DNA of 11,039 nucleotides from Bacteroidales bacterium (GTDB lineage Bacteria; Bacteroidota; Bacteroidia; Bacteroidales; Muribaculaceae): assembly GCA_004552395.1 (NCBI GenBank), contig SFOK01000055.1:1-11039 (forward strand), read 5' to 3'. Positions 5,973 through 11,039 of this stretch are shown one piece after another. The position numbers and the translations under genes were made by a program. Position 1 is the first letter of the stretch; each line of letters begins with the position of its first letter. The notes beneath the pieces are model-generated. The model had not been told where the DNA came from. It saw nothing but the letters and a program-made list of their open reading frames with translations, and searched no databases.

Positions 5973-7601
5973 TTATTTCTTGGCTGCGGCTTCCTTCTCG
6001 CCGGCATAATCGATTGCGGCGCGGACGAAGTCGATAAAGAGAGGATTGGGCTGCAGAACCGTGCTCTGATACTCGGGATGATACTGTGTGCCCACATACC
6101 AGCGTTTCTCCGGTATCTCAACCACTTCCACAAGATGTGTGGCCGGATTTTCGCCCACACATTTGAGGCCGGCGGCCTCGAAGCGGCTGCGGTATTCCTC
6201 GTTGAACTCGAAGCGGTGGCGGTGGCGTTCGCTCACCAGTGTGGTGCCGTAGGCCTTGGCCACTTTCGACTGGGGCAGGAGCTGGCAGTCGTAGGCGCCC
6301 AGTCGCATGGTGCCGCCCATGTTGCTGATGCTCTTCTGCTCCTCCATCAGGTCTATGACATTGTTCTTGGTCTTGGTGTCCATCTCGGTGGAGTTGGCAT
6401 CCTCGAGGCCCATGACATTGCGGGCGAACTCTATGACCATGCACTGCATGCCCAGACAGATACCGAAGGTGGGCACATCGTGCTCGCGGCACCATTTCAG
6501 GGCCGTGAACTTGCCCTCGATGCCGCGCTGGCCGAAGCCGGGAGCAATGATGACGCCGTCCATGCCGGAGAGCTTCTCATTCACGTCGGCTTCGGTTAGC
6601 TTCTCGGAGTGGATATATGTGAGCTTGAGCTTGCGGTCGTTGTAGACTGCGGCCTGGAAGAGCGACTCGTTGATCGACTTGTAAGCGTCCTGAAGCTCTA
6701 CATATTTGCCGACGAGACCGATCTTGACCTCCTTCTCGGCCGACTTAATCTTATCGAGGAAGATATTCCATTTCTCAAGGTTGGGCTCGCCCTGCGGCTC
6801 GATGCCCATCTTGCGGAGCACTATCTCGTCGAGGTGCTGGTCGTGCATCATCAGAGGCACCTGATAGATCGTGGGCACATCGATGGACTGGATCACCGCC
6901 TCGGGCGATACGTTGCAGAACTGGGCCACTTTGCGGCGCATCCCGGCGGGTATCTCGAGCTCGGTGCGGAGCACGAGTATGTCGGGCTGGATGCCGACCT
7001 GCTGCAGCTGCTTGACGGAGTGCTGCGTCGGCTTGGTCTTGAGCTCTTTGGCCGCGCGCAGGTAAGGCACGTAGGTGAGATGCACGCAGAGCGAGTTCTG
7101 GCCGAGCTCCCAGCGGAGCTGACGCACAGCCTCCAGGAACGGTGTGGACTCTATGTCGCCGACCGTACCGCCTATCTCCGTGATCACGAAGTCGAACTTG
7201 CCGGTGTTGCCCAGCAGTTTCACGTTGCGCTTTATCTCGTCGGTGATGTGAGGTATGATCTGCACTGTCTTGCCGAGATAATCGCCGCGGCGCTCCTTGT
7301 CGATCACGCTCTGATAAACGCGGCCCGTGGTTATATTGTTGGCGCGGGTGGTGTGGATATTAGTGAAACGCTCGTAATGTCCCAGGTCGAGGTCGGCCTC
7401 ATGGCCGTCGACTGTCACATAGCACTCGCCGTGCTCGTAAGGATTGAGTGTGCCGGGGTCGATGTTGATGTAGGGGTCAAACTTCTGGATGGTGACTCTG
7501 TAGCCTCTCGAGAGGAGGAGCCGGGCCAGAGAAGATGAAATGATTCCTTTACCGAGTGATGAGACGACGCCGCCTGTCACGAAAATGTATTTAGTATCCA
7601 C
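5973..7601 (-). CDS. pyrG: CTP synthase (glutamine hydrolysing)
   Basis: PyrG converts UTP to CTP in the cytoplasm using ATP and ammonia from glutamine. The 542-residue product is the usual length. The N-terminal amidoligase part opens with KYIFVTGGVVSSLGKG, the P-loop signature, and has TEIGGTVGDIES near 141-152. The C-terminal glutamine amidotransferase domain (about 292-535) has the oxyanion region PGFGQRG, the nucleophile Cys382 in GICLGMQ, and His508 and Glu510 in YHPEYQ. The start is taken as GTG at 7601-7599, which puts VDTKYIFVTGG at the N-terminus as the family expects. An in-frame ATG at 7772 would add 57 arginine-rich residues unlike any CTP synthase, and it overlaps the likely -7 element. 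It heads the transcript that includes yidC. Confidence 0.96.
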   Translation of the reverse strand: MDTKYIFVTGGVVSSLGKGIISSSLARLLLSRGYRVTIQKFDPYINIDPGTLNPYEHGECYVTVDGHEADLDLGHYERFTNIHTTRANNITTGRVYQSVIDKERRGDYLGKTVQIIPHITDEIKRNVKLLGNTGKFDFVITEIGGTVGDIESTPFLEAVRQLRWELGQNSLCVHLTYVPYLRAAKELKTKPTQHSVKQLQQVGIQPDILVLRTELEIPAGMRRKVAQFCNVSPEAVIQSIDVPTIYQVPLMMHDQHLDEIVLRKMGIEPQGEPNLEKWNIFLDKIKSAEKEVKIGLVGKYVELQDAYKSINESLFQAAVYNDRKLKLTYIHSEKLTEADVNEKLSGMDGVIIAPGFGQRGIEGKFTALKWCREHDVPTFGICLGMQCMVIEFARNVMGLEDANSTEMDTKTKNNVIDLMEEQKSISNMGGTMRLGAYDCQLLPQSKVAKAYGTTLVSERHRHRFEFNEEYRSRFEAAGLKCVGENPATHLVEVVEIPEKRWYVGTQYHPEYQSTVLQPNPLFIDFVRAAIDYAGEKEAAAKK

Positions 7602-7765
7602 GCTGTAGAAATTAGTAGATGGTAATTTGCTCCGGACTGCGCTCCTTGCCGCAACGATCCTCACCCGGCAATCGGACACTCTGCCCCGCTTGCCTGCCGG
7701 GAGCCGGACGCTCTGCGCCGCCTTCCTGTGAGAATCGCCCGATAGCACACGCCGGGCAATATTTG
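7602..7765 (-). promoter_or_regulatory. GC-rich 5' leader of pyrG
   Basis: Between the predicted pyrG start of transcription (near 7763) and the GTG lie about 160 nt with notable structure. A perfect 7-bp inverted repeat (CCCGGCA at 7664-7670, TGCCGGG at 7695-7701) encloses a 24-nt loop. A 17-bp direct repeat (7673-7689 and 7705-7721, 15 of 17 identical) has one copy in that loop and one just outside. No T-rich attenuator is seen. Such a long structured leader could serve pyrimidine-responsive or translational control, but this is not shown. Confidence 0.3.
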
Positions 7766-7859
7766 GGCACAAAATTAGTAATTTCCCGCGACATAGGCAA
7801 CAGCCCGCTCAGAGTATCGCGCCGGAAATACACGCCGAAGTCCGGACCGCCTGCGCCGC
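7673..7859. repeat. Three dispersed copies of a 17-bp GC-rich repeat
   Basis: Copies of CGGACnCTCTGCnCCGC lie at 7673-7689, 7705-7721 (two mismatches to the first) and 7843-7859 (three mismatches to the second). Looser relatives sit nearby at about 7633 and 7864. Two copies are inside the predicted pyrG leader. The third lies between the pyrG promoter and the tRNA terminator. Confidence 0.5.
7770..7801 (-). promoter_or_regulatory. Promoter of pyrG-yidC
   Basis: The minus strand reads GTTG (7801-7798), a 20-nt spacer, then TAATTTTG (7777-7770). The -7 element is a full match to TAnnTTTG, and the -33 is three of four. It sits just downstream of the tRNA terminator, as expected for a separate pyrG transcription unit. 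Confidence 0.5.
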
Positions 7860-7874
7860 TTGCGTCCGGAGCCG

Positions 7875-7910
7875 AAAAAAGCCTGCGAATCGGAATCGAT
7901 CCACAGGCTT
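7875..7910 (-). terminator. Rho-independent terminator of the tRNA-Pro unit
   Basis: On the minus strand AAGCCTG (7910-7904) pairs with CAGGCTT (7885-7879). The interior continues through TGG with TCG (two wobbles) and ATCG with CGAT around an ATTC loop, giving about 14 pairs. The stem is followed by a run of T residues (7880-7875). It starts 15 bp past the end of the tRNA and separates the tRNA from pyrG. Confidence 0.85.
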
Positions 7911-7925
7911 GAACTTAAAACTCTG

Positions 7926-7999
7926 TCGGGGTGAGGCGACTCGAACGCCCGACCTCTACGTCCCGAACGTAGCGCGCTAACCAACTGTGCTACACCCCG
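7926..7999 (-). tRNA. tRNA-Pro (anticodon CGG)
   Basis: The minus strand folds as a 74-nt tRNA. The acceptor arms CGGGGTG (7999-7993) and CACCCCG (7933-7927) pair fully, with discriminator A at 7926. The anticodon stem CTACG/CGTAG holds the seven-base loop TTCGGGA with CGG at 7965-7963. The T arm GGGCG-TTCGAGT-CGCCT has one G-U pair. The CCA end is not encoded. CGG reads the proline codon CCG. The gene is a single-tRNA unit with its own terminator. Confidence 0.96.
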
Positions 8000-8344
8000 A
8001 GAGTTTATGACACCTCGCAAACTTCTGAAAACAAACGGATTATCTGCTTTCGCCTGCTGAGGCACCACGGCTTCGGGTCCCCGGCGATGAGCCGAGCGGC
8101 CTCAAAAACCGCTGCAAAGTTACAACTTTTTTTTGAACCGCGCCCTATCCTGCCCTATTTTTTTCAAAAACATTATCCGGATCAGGTCCGAACTTTTCGA
8201 AACCGCCTCTCTTTAAGCAGCCAAATAAAAAGTTAGAAAAGGGCGCCGAGGGCTGCGAGAAACTTTTATTGAGGGCCGCGCGTTATAATGTAGAATGAGG
8301 CGACAAAACCTCCTGACCACTGAATTTAAATTATTACCAACGAT
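8000..8344. other. Divergent intergenic region between tRNA-Pro and the FKBP cluster
   Basis: There is no gene in this stretch. A full -7 element for minus-strand transcription (TAACTTTG, 8122-8115) points at the tRNA, with no clear TTTG at the expected -33 distance. Toward the plus-strand FKBP genes there is an imperfect stem: AATA(A)AAAGTT near 8224-8234 pairs with AACTTTTATT at 8261-8270. A TATAATG at about 8285 precedes an AT-rich run into the ATG at 8345. No full TAnnTTTG was found on the plus strand, so the FKBP promoter remains unassigned. Confidence 0.5.
8115..8122 (-). promoter_or_regulatory. Probable -7 element of the tRNA-Pro unit
   Basis: TAACTTTG followed by CAGC on the minus strand matches TAnnTTTG exactly. 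It lies about 115 bp before the tRNA 5' end, with nothing else between. A -33 TTTG is not visible at the usual spacing, so support is partial. Confidence 0.4.
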
Positions 8345-8935
8345 ATGGACAAATTAAGTTACGCGTGGGGCATAGCCATGGGCCAGCAGCTCCGCGGCAT
8401 GGGTGTCAAGGAGCTTGACATCGAAAGTTTTACCGACGCCGTGAAGGGCGTTTTTGAAGGCTCTGAGCTCAAGATGCAACCCGAAGAGGCACAAAAGACT
8501 CTCAATGAGTATCTCACCAATCTTCAGAAAGAGCTCGAGACCAAAGCCAAGGCAGCCGGCGAGCAGTTCCTGCAGGATAACAAGAAGAAACCGGAAGTGA
8601 AAGAGACAGCCTCGGGTCTGCAGTATGTGGTTGAGAAAGAGGGCGAAGGCGCTCAGCCCACAGCCACAGACGAGGTGACGGTACACTACACGGGCAAGCT
8701 CCTCGACGGCACGGTTTTCGACAGCTCTGTGAGCCGCGGCGAGCCGGCCACTTTCCCGCTCAATCGCGTGATTCCGGGTTGGACCGAGGGCGTGCAGCTC
8801 ATGAAGGAGGGAGCCAAATACACCTTCTTCATCCCGAGCGATCTGGCTTACGGAGCTCAGGGAGTACCCAATGCCATCCCGCCTCATTCCACTCTTATCT
8901 TTGAAGTTGAACTCATCAAGGTGATCAAGAAATAA
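8345..8935 (+). CDS. FKBP-type peptidyl-prolyl isomerase, FklB/Mip-like, cytoplasmic
   Basis: This 196-residue prolyl isomerase has an N-terminal Mip-type dimerisation domain and a C-terminal FKBP domain. It opens directly with SYAWGIAMGQQLRGMG, with no signal peptide, so it should act in the cytoplasm like FklB. A long charged helix (about 45-85) leads to the FKBP domain (about 88-196). Residues matching the FKBP12 active site are present: Tyr115 (Y26), Phe125-Asp126 (F36-D37), Arg131 (R42), Val142-Ile143 (V55-I56), Trp146 (W59), Tyr169 (Y82) and Phe186 (F99). It should therefore be active. It is the first gene of the cluster, and the next FKBP gene begins 8 bp after its stop, so the two form an operon. 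Confidence 0.93.
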   Translation: MDKLSYAWGIAMGQQLRGMGVKELDIESFTDAVKGVFEGSELKMQPEEAQKTLNEYLTNLQKELETKAKAAGEQFLQDNKKKPEVKETASGLQYVVEKEGEGAQPTATDEVTVHYTGKLLDGTVFDSSVSRGEPATFPLNRVIPGWTEGVQLMKEGAKYTFFIPSDLAYGAQGVPNAIPPHSTLIFEVELIKVIKK

Positions 8936-8943
8936 CCTGAGCC

Positions 8944-9519
8944 ATGAAGAAGATATTCTATTTAGCTGCCGCAGCTCTCGCGGGCATCGGCATGATCGTA
9001 GCTTCCTGTTCAAAGGACCGCGCCAAGGATTCCGCCAACGCTGAATCCACCGGCTTCCAGGACATGGATGTGCAGGAAATCGAGGTGACTGAGGAGCCCG
9101 ACGGCTCGCTGGAGATCGACAATACTCTGGAGCCCGAGGTGGTGACTGCCGAGGCCCCCGGATCCTCAAAAGACGGATACACAACCACTTCCTCAGGCCT
9201 CAAGTATAAGGTGATCAAGAAGGGCAATGGCACACAGCACCCCAAAGCCACCGACTATGTCAACGTGAAATACACCGGCAAGCTCGAGAACGGCAAGGTA
9301 TTCGACAGCACCGACAACCACGGCGGTCAGCCCATAGGATTTCCCCTCAACCGTGTGATACCGGGCTGGACCGAGGGCGTGCAGCTCATGGTTCCGGGCG
9401 ATGTATATCAGTTTGTGATCCCGGCCAATCTCGGCTACGGAGCACAGGGTGTTCCGGGCACCATTCCGCCTAATGCCACCCTCATCTTCGATGTCGAGCT
9501 TGTGAGCATCGGAGCATAA
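8944..9519 (+). CDS. FKBP-type peptidyl-prolyl isomerase lipoprotein
   Basis: This 191-residue protein has a lipoprotein signal peptide (MKKIFYLAAAALAGIGM) and lipobox V-A-S-C, with Cys22 the lipidated residue. Cys22 is followed by SKDRAKD, a positive-then-acidic pattern reminiscent of Bacteroidetes surface-export signals. An acidic linker (about 40-70) separates the anchor from the FKBP domain (82-189). The active-site set is Tyr110, Phe120-Asp121, Val138-Ile139, Trp142, Tyr165 and Phe182, in the signature VIPGWTEGVQLM. The residue matching Arg42 of FKBP12 is not conserved (HGG stretch). It probably assists folding of exported proteins at the membrane surface. The FKBP domain closely resembles that of the upstream gene, so the pair likely arose by duplication. 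Confidence 0.93.
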   Translation: MKKIFYLAAAALAGIGMIVASCSKDRAKDSANAESTGFQDMDVQEIEVTEEPDGSLEIDNTLEPEVVTAEAPGSSKDGYTTTSSGLKYKVIKKGNGTQHPKATDYVNVKYTGKLENGKVFDSTDNHGGQPIGFPLNRVIPGWTEGVQLMVPGDVYQFVIPANLGYGAQGVPGTIPPNATLIFDVELVSIGA

Positions 9520-9631
9520 TACGTCCTGAGAATAAAATATTTACACCGTCACAAAGCTTATGGAATCGGCCCGGTCGCAGCGCCGGAGCAGGTTCCGTAA
9601 GCTTGTATCTGCTTATCTAAATCTGCAAAAA

Positions 9632-9877
9632 ATGAACCGTAAGATACAATACTTAATATTAGGCAGCGTTATTTTATGTGCGACATTCTGTTCGTGCAAG
9701 GGACGTCACGCCGACGGCACACCGGTAGGTGAGACCATAGAAGTCGTTGTCCCCGAATCGGAGACTGTCATCAACGACATCAACGCCAACGATGACACCT
9801 CTATCTCCGGCACCGACTCCACATCAGTGGCTCCCGCAGCCGCCACCGCGCAGCAGCCCGATTCCGTGACAGCCTGA
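9632..9877 (+). CDS. Small lipoprotein with an acidic, disordered tail
   Basis: This 81-residue protein starts MNRKIQYLILGSVILCATF and has lipobox F-C-S-C, with Cys22 lipidated. The 60-residue mature part is rich in Asp, Glu, Ser, Thr, Ala and Pro, ends in a PAAATAQQPDSVTA-like tail, and has no visible folded domain. The start at 9632 follows an A-rich stretch typical of this phylum. An in-frame ATG at 9560 would place 24 arginine-rich residues before the signal peptide and is rejected. The function is not recognised. It sits between two FKBP-type lipoprotein genes, 112 bp and 108 bp away. Its anchor-plus-acidic-linker layout recalls the N-terminal part of the FKBP lipoprotein just upstream. 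Confidence 0.7.
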   Translation: MNRKIQYLILGSVILCATFCSCKGRHADGTPVGETIEVVVPESETVINDINANDDTSISGTDSTSVAPAAATAQQPDSVTA

Positions 9878-9931
9878 CGCACCGCTCCCCCGCTCCTCAA
9901 CGCTTTTCAGCACCGATATCAATACGGCAGA

Positions 9932-9952
9932 CTCCCGCGCTCGCGCAGGGAG
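9932..9952. repeat. GC-rich hairpin between flanking 9-bp direct repeats
   Basis: CTCCC-GCGC pairs with GCGC-(A)-GGGAG around a two-base spacer, a stem of nine pairs with one bulged A. CCTTTGCT follows, only weakly T-rich, so it may be a poor terminator for the small lipoprotein gene or part of the next gene's leader. The 9-mer ATATCAATA occurs on both sides, at 9916-9924 and 9965-9973. Confidence 0.4.
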
Positions 9953-9985
9953 CCTTTGCTCAGAATATCAATATAATATAAGTAT

Positions 9986-10906
9986 ATGAAATTCAAGACT
10001 ATGGCCGCTATCGCACTTTGCGGCCTCGCAGTGGTAAGCTGCGGAAAAGGAGGAGGCAAGCAGGTAAGCCTCACAAACGCTTCAACAGCTGATTCTGTCG
10101 GTTTCCTCGCCGGCGGCCTCACAGCAGCCGATGTTATCGCGGCTCAGCAGACCGACACACTCCTCAAATCAGAGAAGAACATGAAAGCCTACGCCGAAGG
10201 CTTCAACGCAGGCCTGAAAGCTTACAAAGAGGGCGATGAGGCTTATAACCGCGGCTTTGTCGACGCCATGCGCGCCATTACGTCTCTCAACATCGAGGCT
10301 AAAGACTACGACCTGAAGATCACGCCCGACGCTGTGGCAAGCGGCTTCGCTTCCCTCTTCGACAAAGACGGCAAGCCCCTCAAAGACGCAGCCAAGAAAG
10401 GCGAGCAGTATGAGACAGATTTCGCCAACCTCACCACAGGTCTCGAGGCCAAACGCCAGGCCAAGGCAAGCCAGGCCACAGCCGCAGCCGTGAAGAAAGC
10501 GGCAGCCAACCTCCCCAAGGAAGCCAAGACACTCGGCTTCAGCAACCGCAACGGCGTCTATGTGAAGGAGGTTACCCCCGGAACCGGTGCGGCTCTCAAG
10601 AAAACAGACTCCGTGCTCGCCACAACATCGATACGCGACAACAAAGGCAAAGTCTTCGGTCAGGAAGGCACCGTGACCATGAACATCAGCGAAGCATCTT
10701 CCTATTCGCCAGCGCTCGCCAAAGTTGTCGAGACATTCAAGGAGGGTGGCACATACGAGCTCCTCGGCACACTCAGCGACCTGTTCGTGCCCGAGGCAGT
10801 GAACCAGTTCGTACAGAAAGGAGCCGATCCCAACGCGCTCTACACCGTCAGCTTCAAGTTCTTAGAGCTTAATCCTCAGAACTACGCCAACTCTCCCCGC
10901 CCGTAA
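9986..10906 (+). CDS. Mip/FKBP-like lipoprotein with degenerate isomerase domain
   Basis: This 306-residue lipoprotein has a signal peptide (MKFKTMAAIALCGLA) and lipobox V-V-S-C, with Cys19 lipidated. Residues 36-130 resemble the Mip-type FKBP N-terminal domain (DSVGFLAGGLTAADV, then GFNAGLKAYKEGDEAYNRGF). An alanine- and lysine-rich helix (140-180) follows, then a region (185-296) that can be laid on the FKBP fold: GVYVKEVTPGTGAALKKTDS, then TFKEGGTYELLGTLSDLF and a final YTVSFKFLEL strand. The FKBP signature is gone. Where its neighbours have VIPGWTEGVQLM this has YSPALAKVVETF, and YGAQGVP has become LFVPEAV. The Tyr, Phe-Asp, Trp and Tyr active-site residues are missing, so prolyl isomerase activity is unlikely. 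A chaperone or binding role is plausible. It is the last gene of the FKBP cluster. Confidence 0.75.
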   Translation: MKFKTMAAIALCGLAVVSCGKGGGKQVSLTNASTADSVGFLAGGLTAADVIAAQQTDTLLKSEKNMKAYAEGFNAGLKAYKEGDEAYNRGFVDAMRAITSLNIEAKDYDLKITPDAVASGFASLFDKDGKPLKDAAKKGEQYETDFANLTTGLEAKRQAKASQATAAAVKKAAANLPKEAKTLGFSNRNGVYVKEVTPGTGAALKKTDSVLATTSIRDNKGKVFGQEGTVTMNISEASSYSPALAKVVETFKEGGTYELLGTLSDLFVPEAVNQFVQKGADPNALYTVSFKFLELNPQNYANSPRP

Positions 10907-10948
10907 GCTGTCCCGGATCACATCTGCCCACCCCTCAGAGACTCTTGA

Positions 10949-10963
10949 CTCCGCACCTCGGAG
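10949..10963. repeat. Small hairpin after the FKBP-like lipoprotein gene
   Basis: CTCCG (10949-10953) pairs with CGGAG (10959-10963). It is followed on the plus strand by AAAAATC and then GGATTTT (10975-10981), which could form a second, AT-rich hairpin (AAAATCT-GAC-GGATTTT). Together they may end transcription of the cluster, but neither has the classic GC-stem and T-tract form. Confidence 0.3.
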
Positions 10964-10978
10964 AAAAATCTGACGGAT

Positions 10979-11013
10979 TTTGAGGCAGATTTCAGAAAAA
11001 ATGAGTAACTTTG
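10979..11013 (+). promoter_or_regulatory. Promoter for a plus-strand gene beyond the window
   Basis: TAACTTTG (11006-11013), followed by CAAGG, is a full -7 match to TAnnTTTG. A TTTG at 10979-10982 lies 23 nt upstream, slightly longer than the usual spacer. Nothing is encoded after it within the window, so the gene it serves starts to the right. Confidence 0.5.
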
Positions 11014-11039
11014 CAAGGTCTTTTAGCGGCGCCACCCGC

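Noticed and set aside
5520..6599. Long plus-strand open frame of 359 codons across yidC and pyrG
   Set aside because: It lies antisense to two well-supported genes and crosses their junction. The translation is a low-complexity mirror of their codons with no family motif.
6609..7538. Plus-strand open frame of 309 codons opposite pyrG
   Set aside because: It is an antisense shadow of the conserved CTP synthase sequence. Valine-, leucine- and aspartate-rich content is typical of the complement of GC-rich coding DNA.
7673..7859. The spaced 17-bp repeats as a CRISPR array
   Set aside because: Only three copies, unevenly spaced and imperfect, with no regular spacers or cas genes nearby.
8280..8292. 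TATAAT-like sequence as a sigma-70 promoter for the FKBP operon
   Set aside because: Bacteroidetes primary promoters use TAnnTTTG rather than TATAAT, and no -35 or -33 element sits at a suitable distance. It is mentioned only as part of the intergenic description.
8354..9184. Minus-strand frame of 276 codons under the FKBP genes
   Set aside because: It is antisense to two FKBP genes with intact active-site signatures, and nothing in its translation is recognisable.

Overview
The window looks like a chromosomal segment of a Bacteroidales bacterium, probably near Muribaculaceae. This rests on protein style (DUF2851, a long YidC starting MDKNTLTG, FKBP lipoproteins), on several promoter-like sites of the Bacteroidetes form TTTG-N19..21-TAnnTTTG, and on the near absence of Shine-Dalgarno sites before AT-rich starts. 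No database search was possible, so the family-level placement is inference.

Layout. Positions 1-1075 are AT-rich and hold no intact long gene. They do hold the broken remains of a small lipoprotein gene (minus strand, 29-306) with a good promoter behind it (418-449). They also hold a compact promoter-plus-terminator unit that may make a ~70-nt RNA (minus, about 505-592), overlapping a plus-strand leader with a 7-codon reading frame. A DUF2851 gene follows (1166-2479, plus). It converges on an acyltransferase-3 membrane protein gene (2548-3651, minus), with three copies of a 26-bp tandem repeat at the junction.

Positions 3836-7601 carry pyrG and yidC on the minus strand, 28 bp apart and probably cotranscribed. 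pyrG starts at a GTG and has a GC-rich leader with repeats. Upstream is a self-contained tRNA-Pro(CGG) unit with its own strong terminator.

The right third (8345-10906, plus) is a protein-folding and envelope cluster: a cytoplasmic FklB-like FKBP prolyl isomerase, an FKBP lipoprotein 8 bp later, a tiny lipoprotein that is little more than an anchor and an acidic tail, and a 306-residue lipoprotein with a Mip/FKBP-like layout whose FKBP half has lost the catalytic signature. The window ends with a promoter for an unseen plus-strand gene.

How the genes fit together: PyrG makes CTP and YidC inserts membrane proteins. The FKBP set would supply prolyl isomerase activity in the cytoplasm and at the membrane surface of the periplasm or outside, with the last member possibly a non-enzymatic chaperone or binding protein. 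The most novel-looking items are the degenerate FKBP lipoprotein next to active paralogs, the decayed lipoprotein gene, the candidate small RNA and the repeat-bearing pyrG leader.
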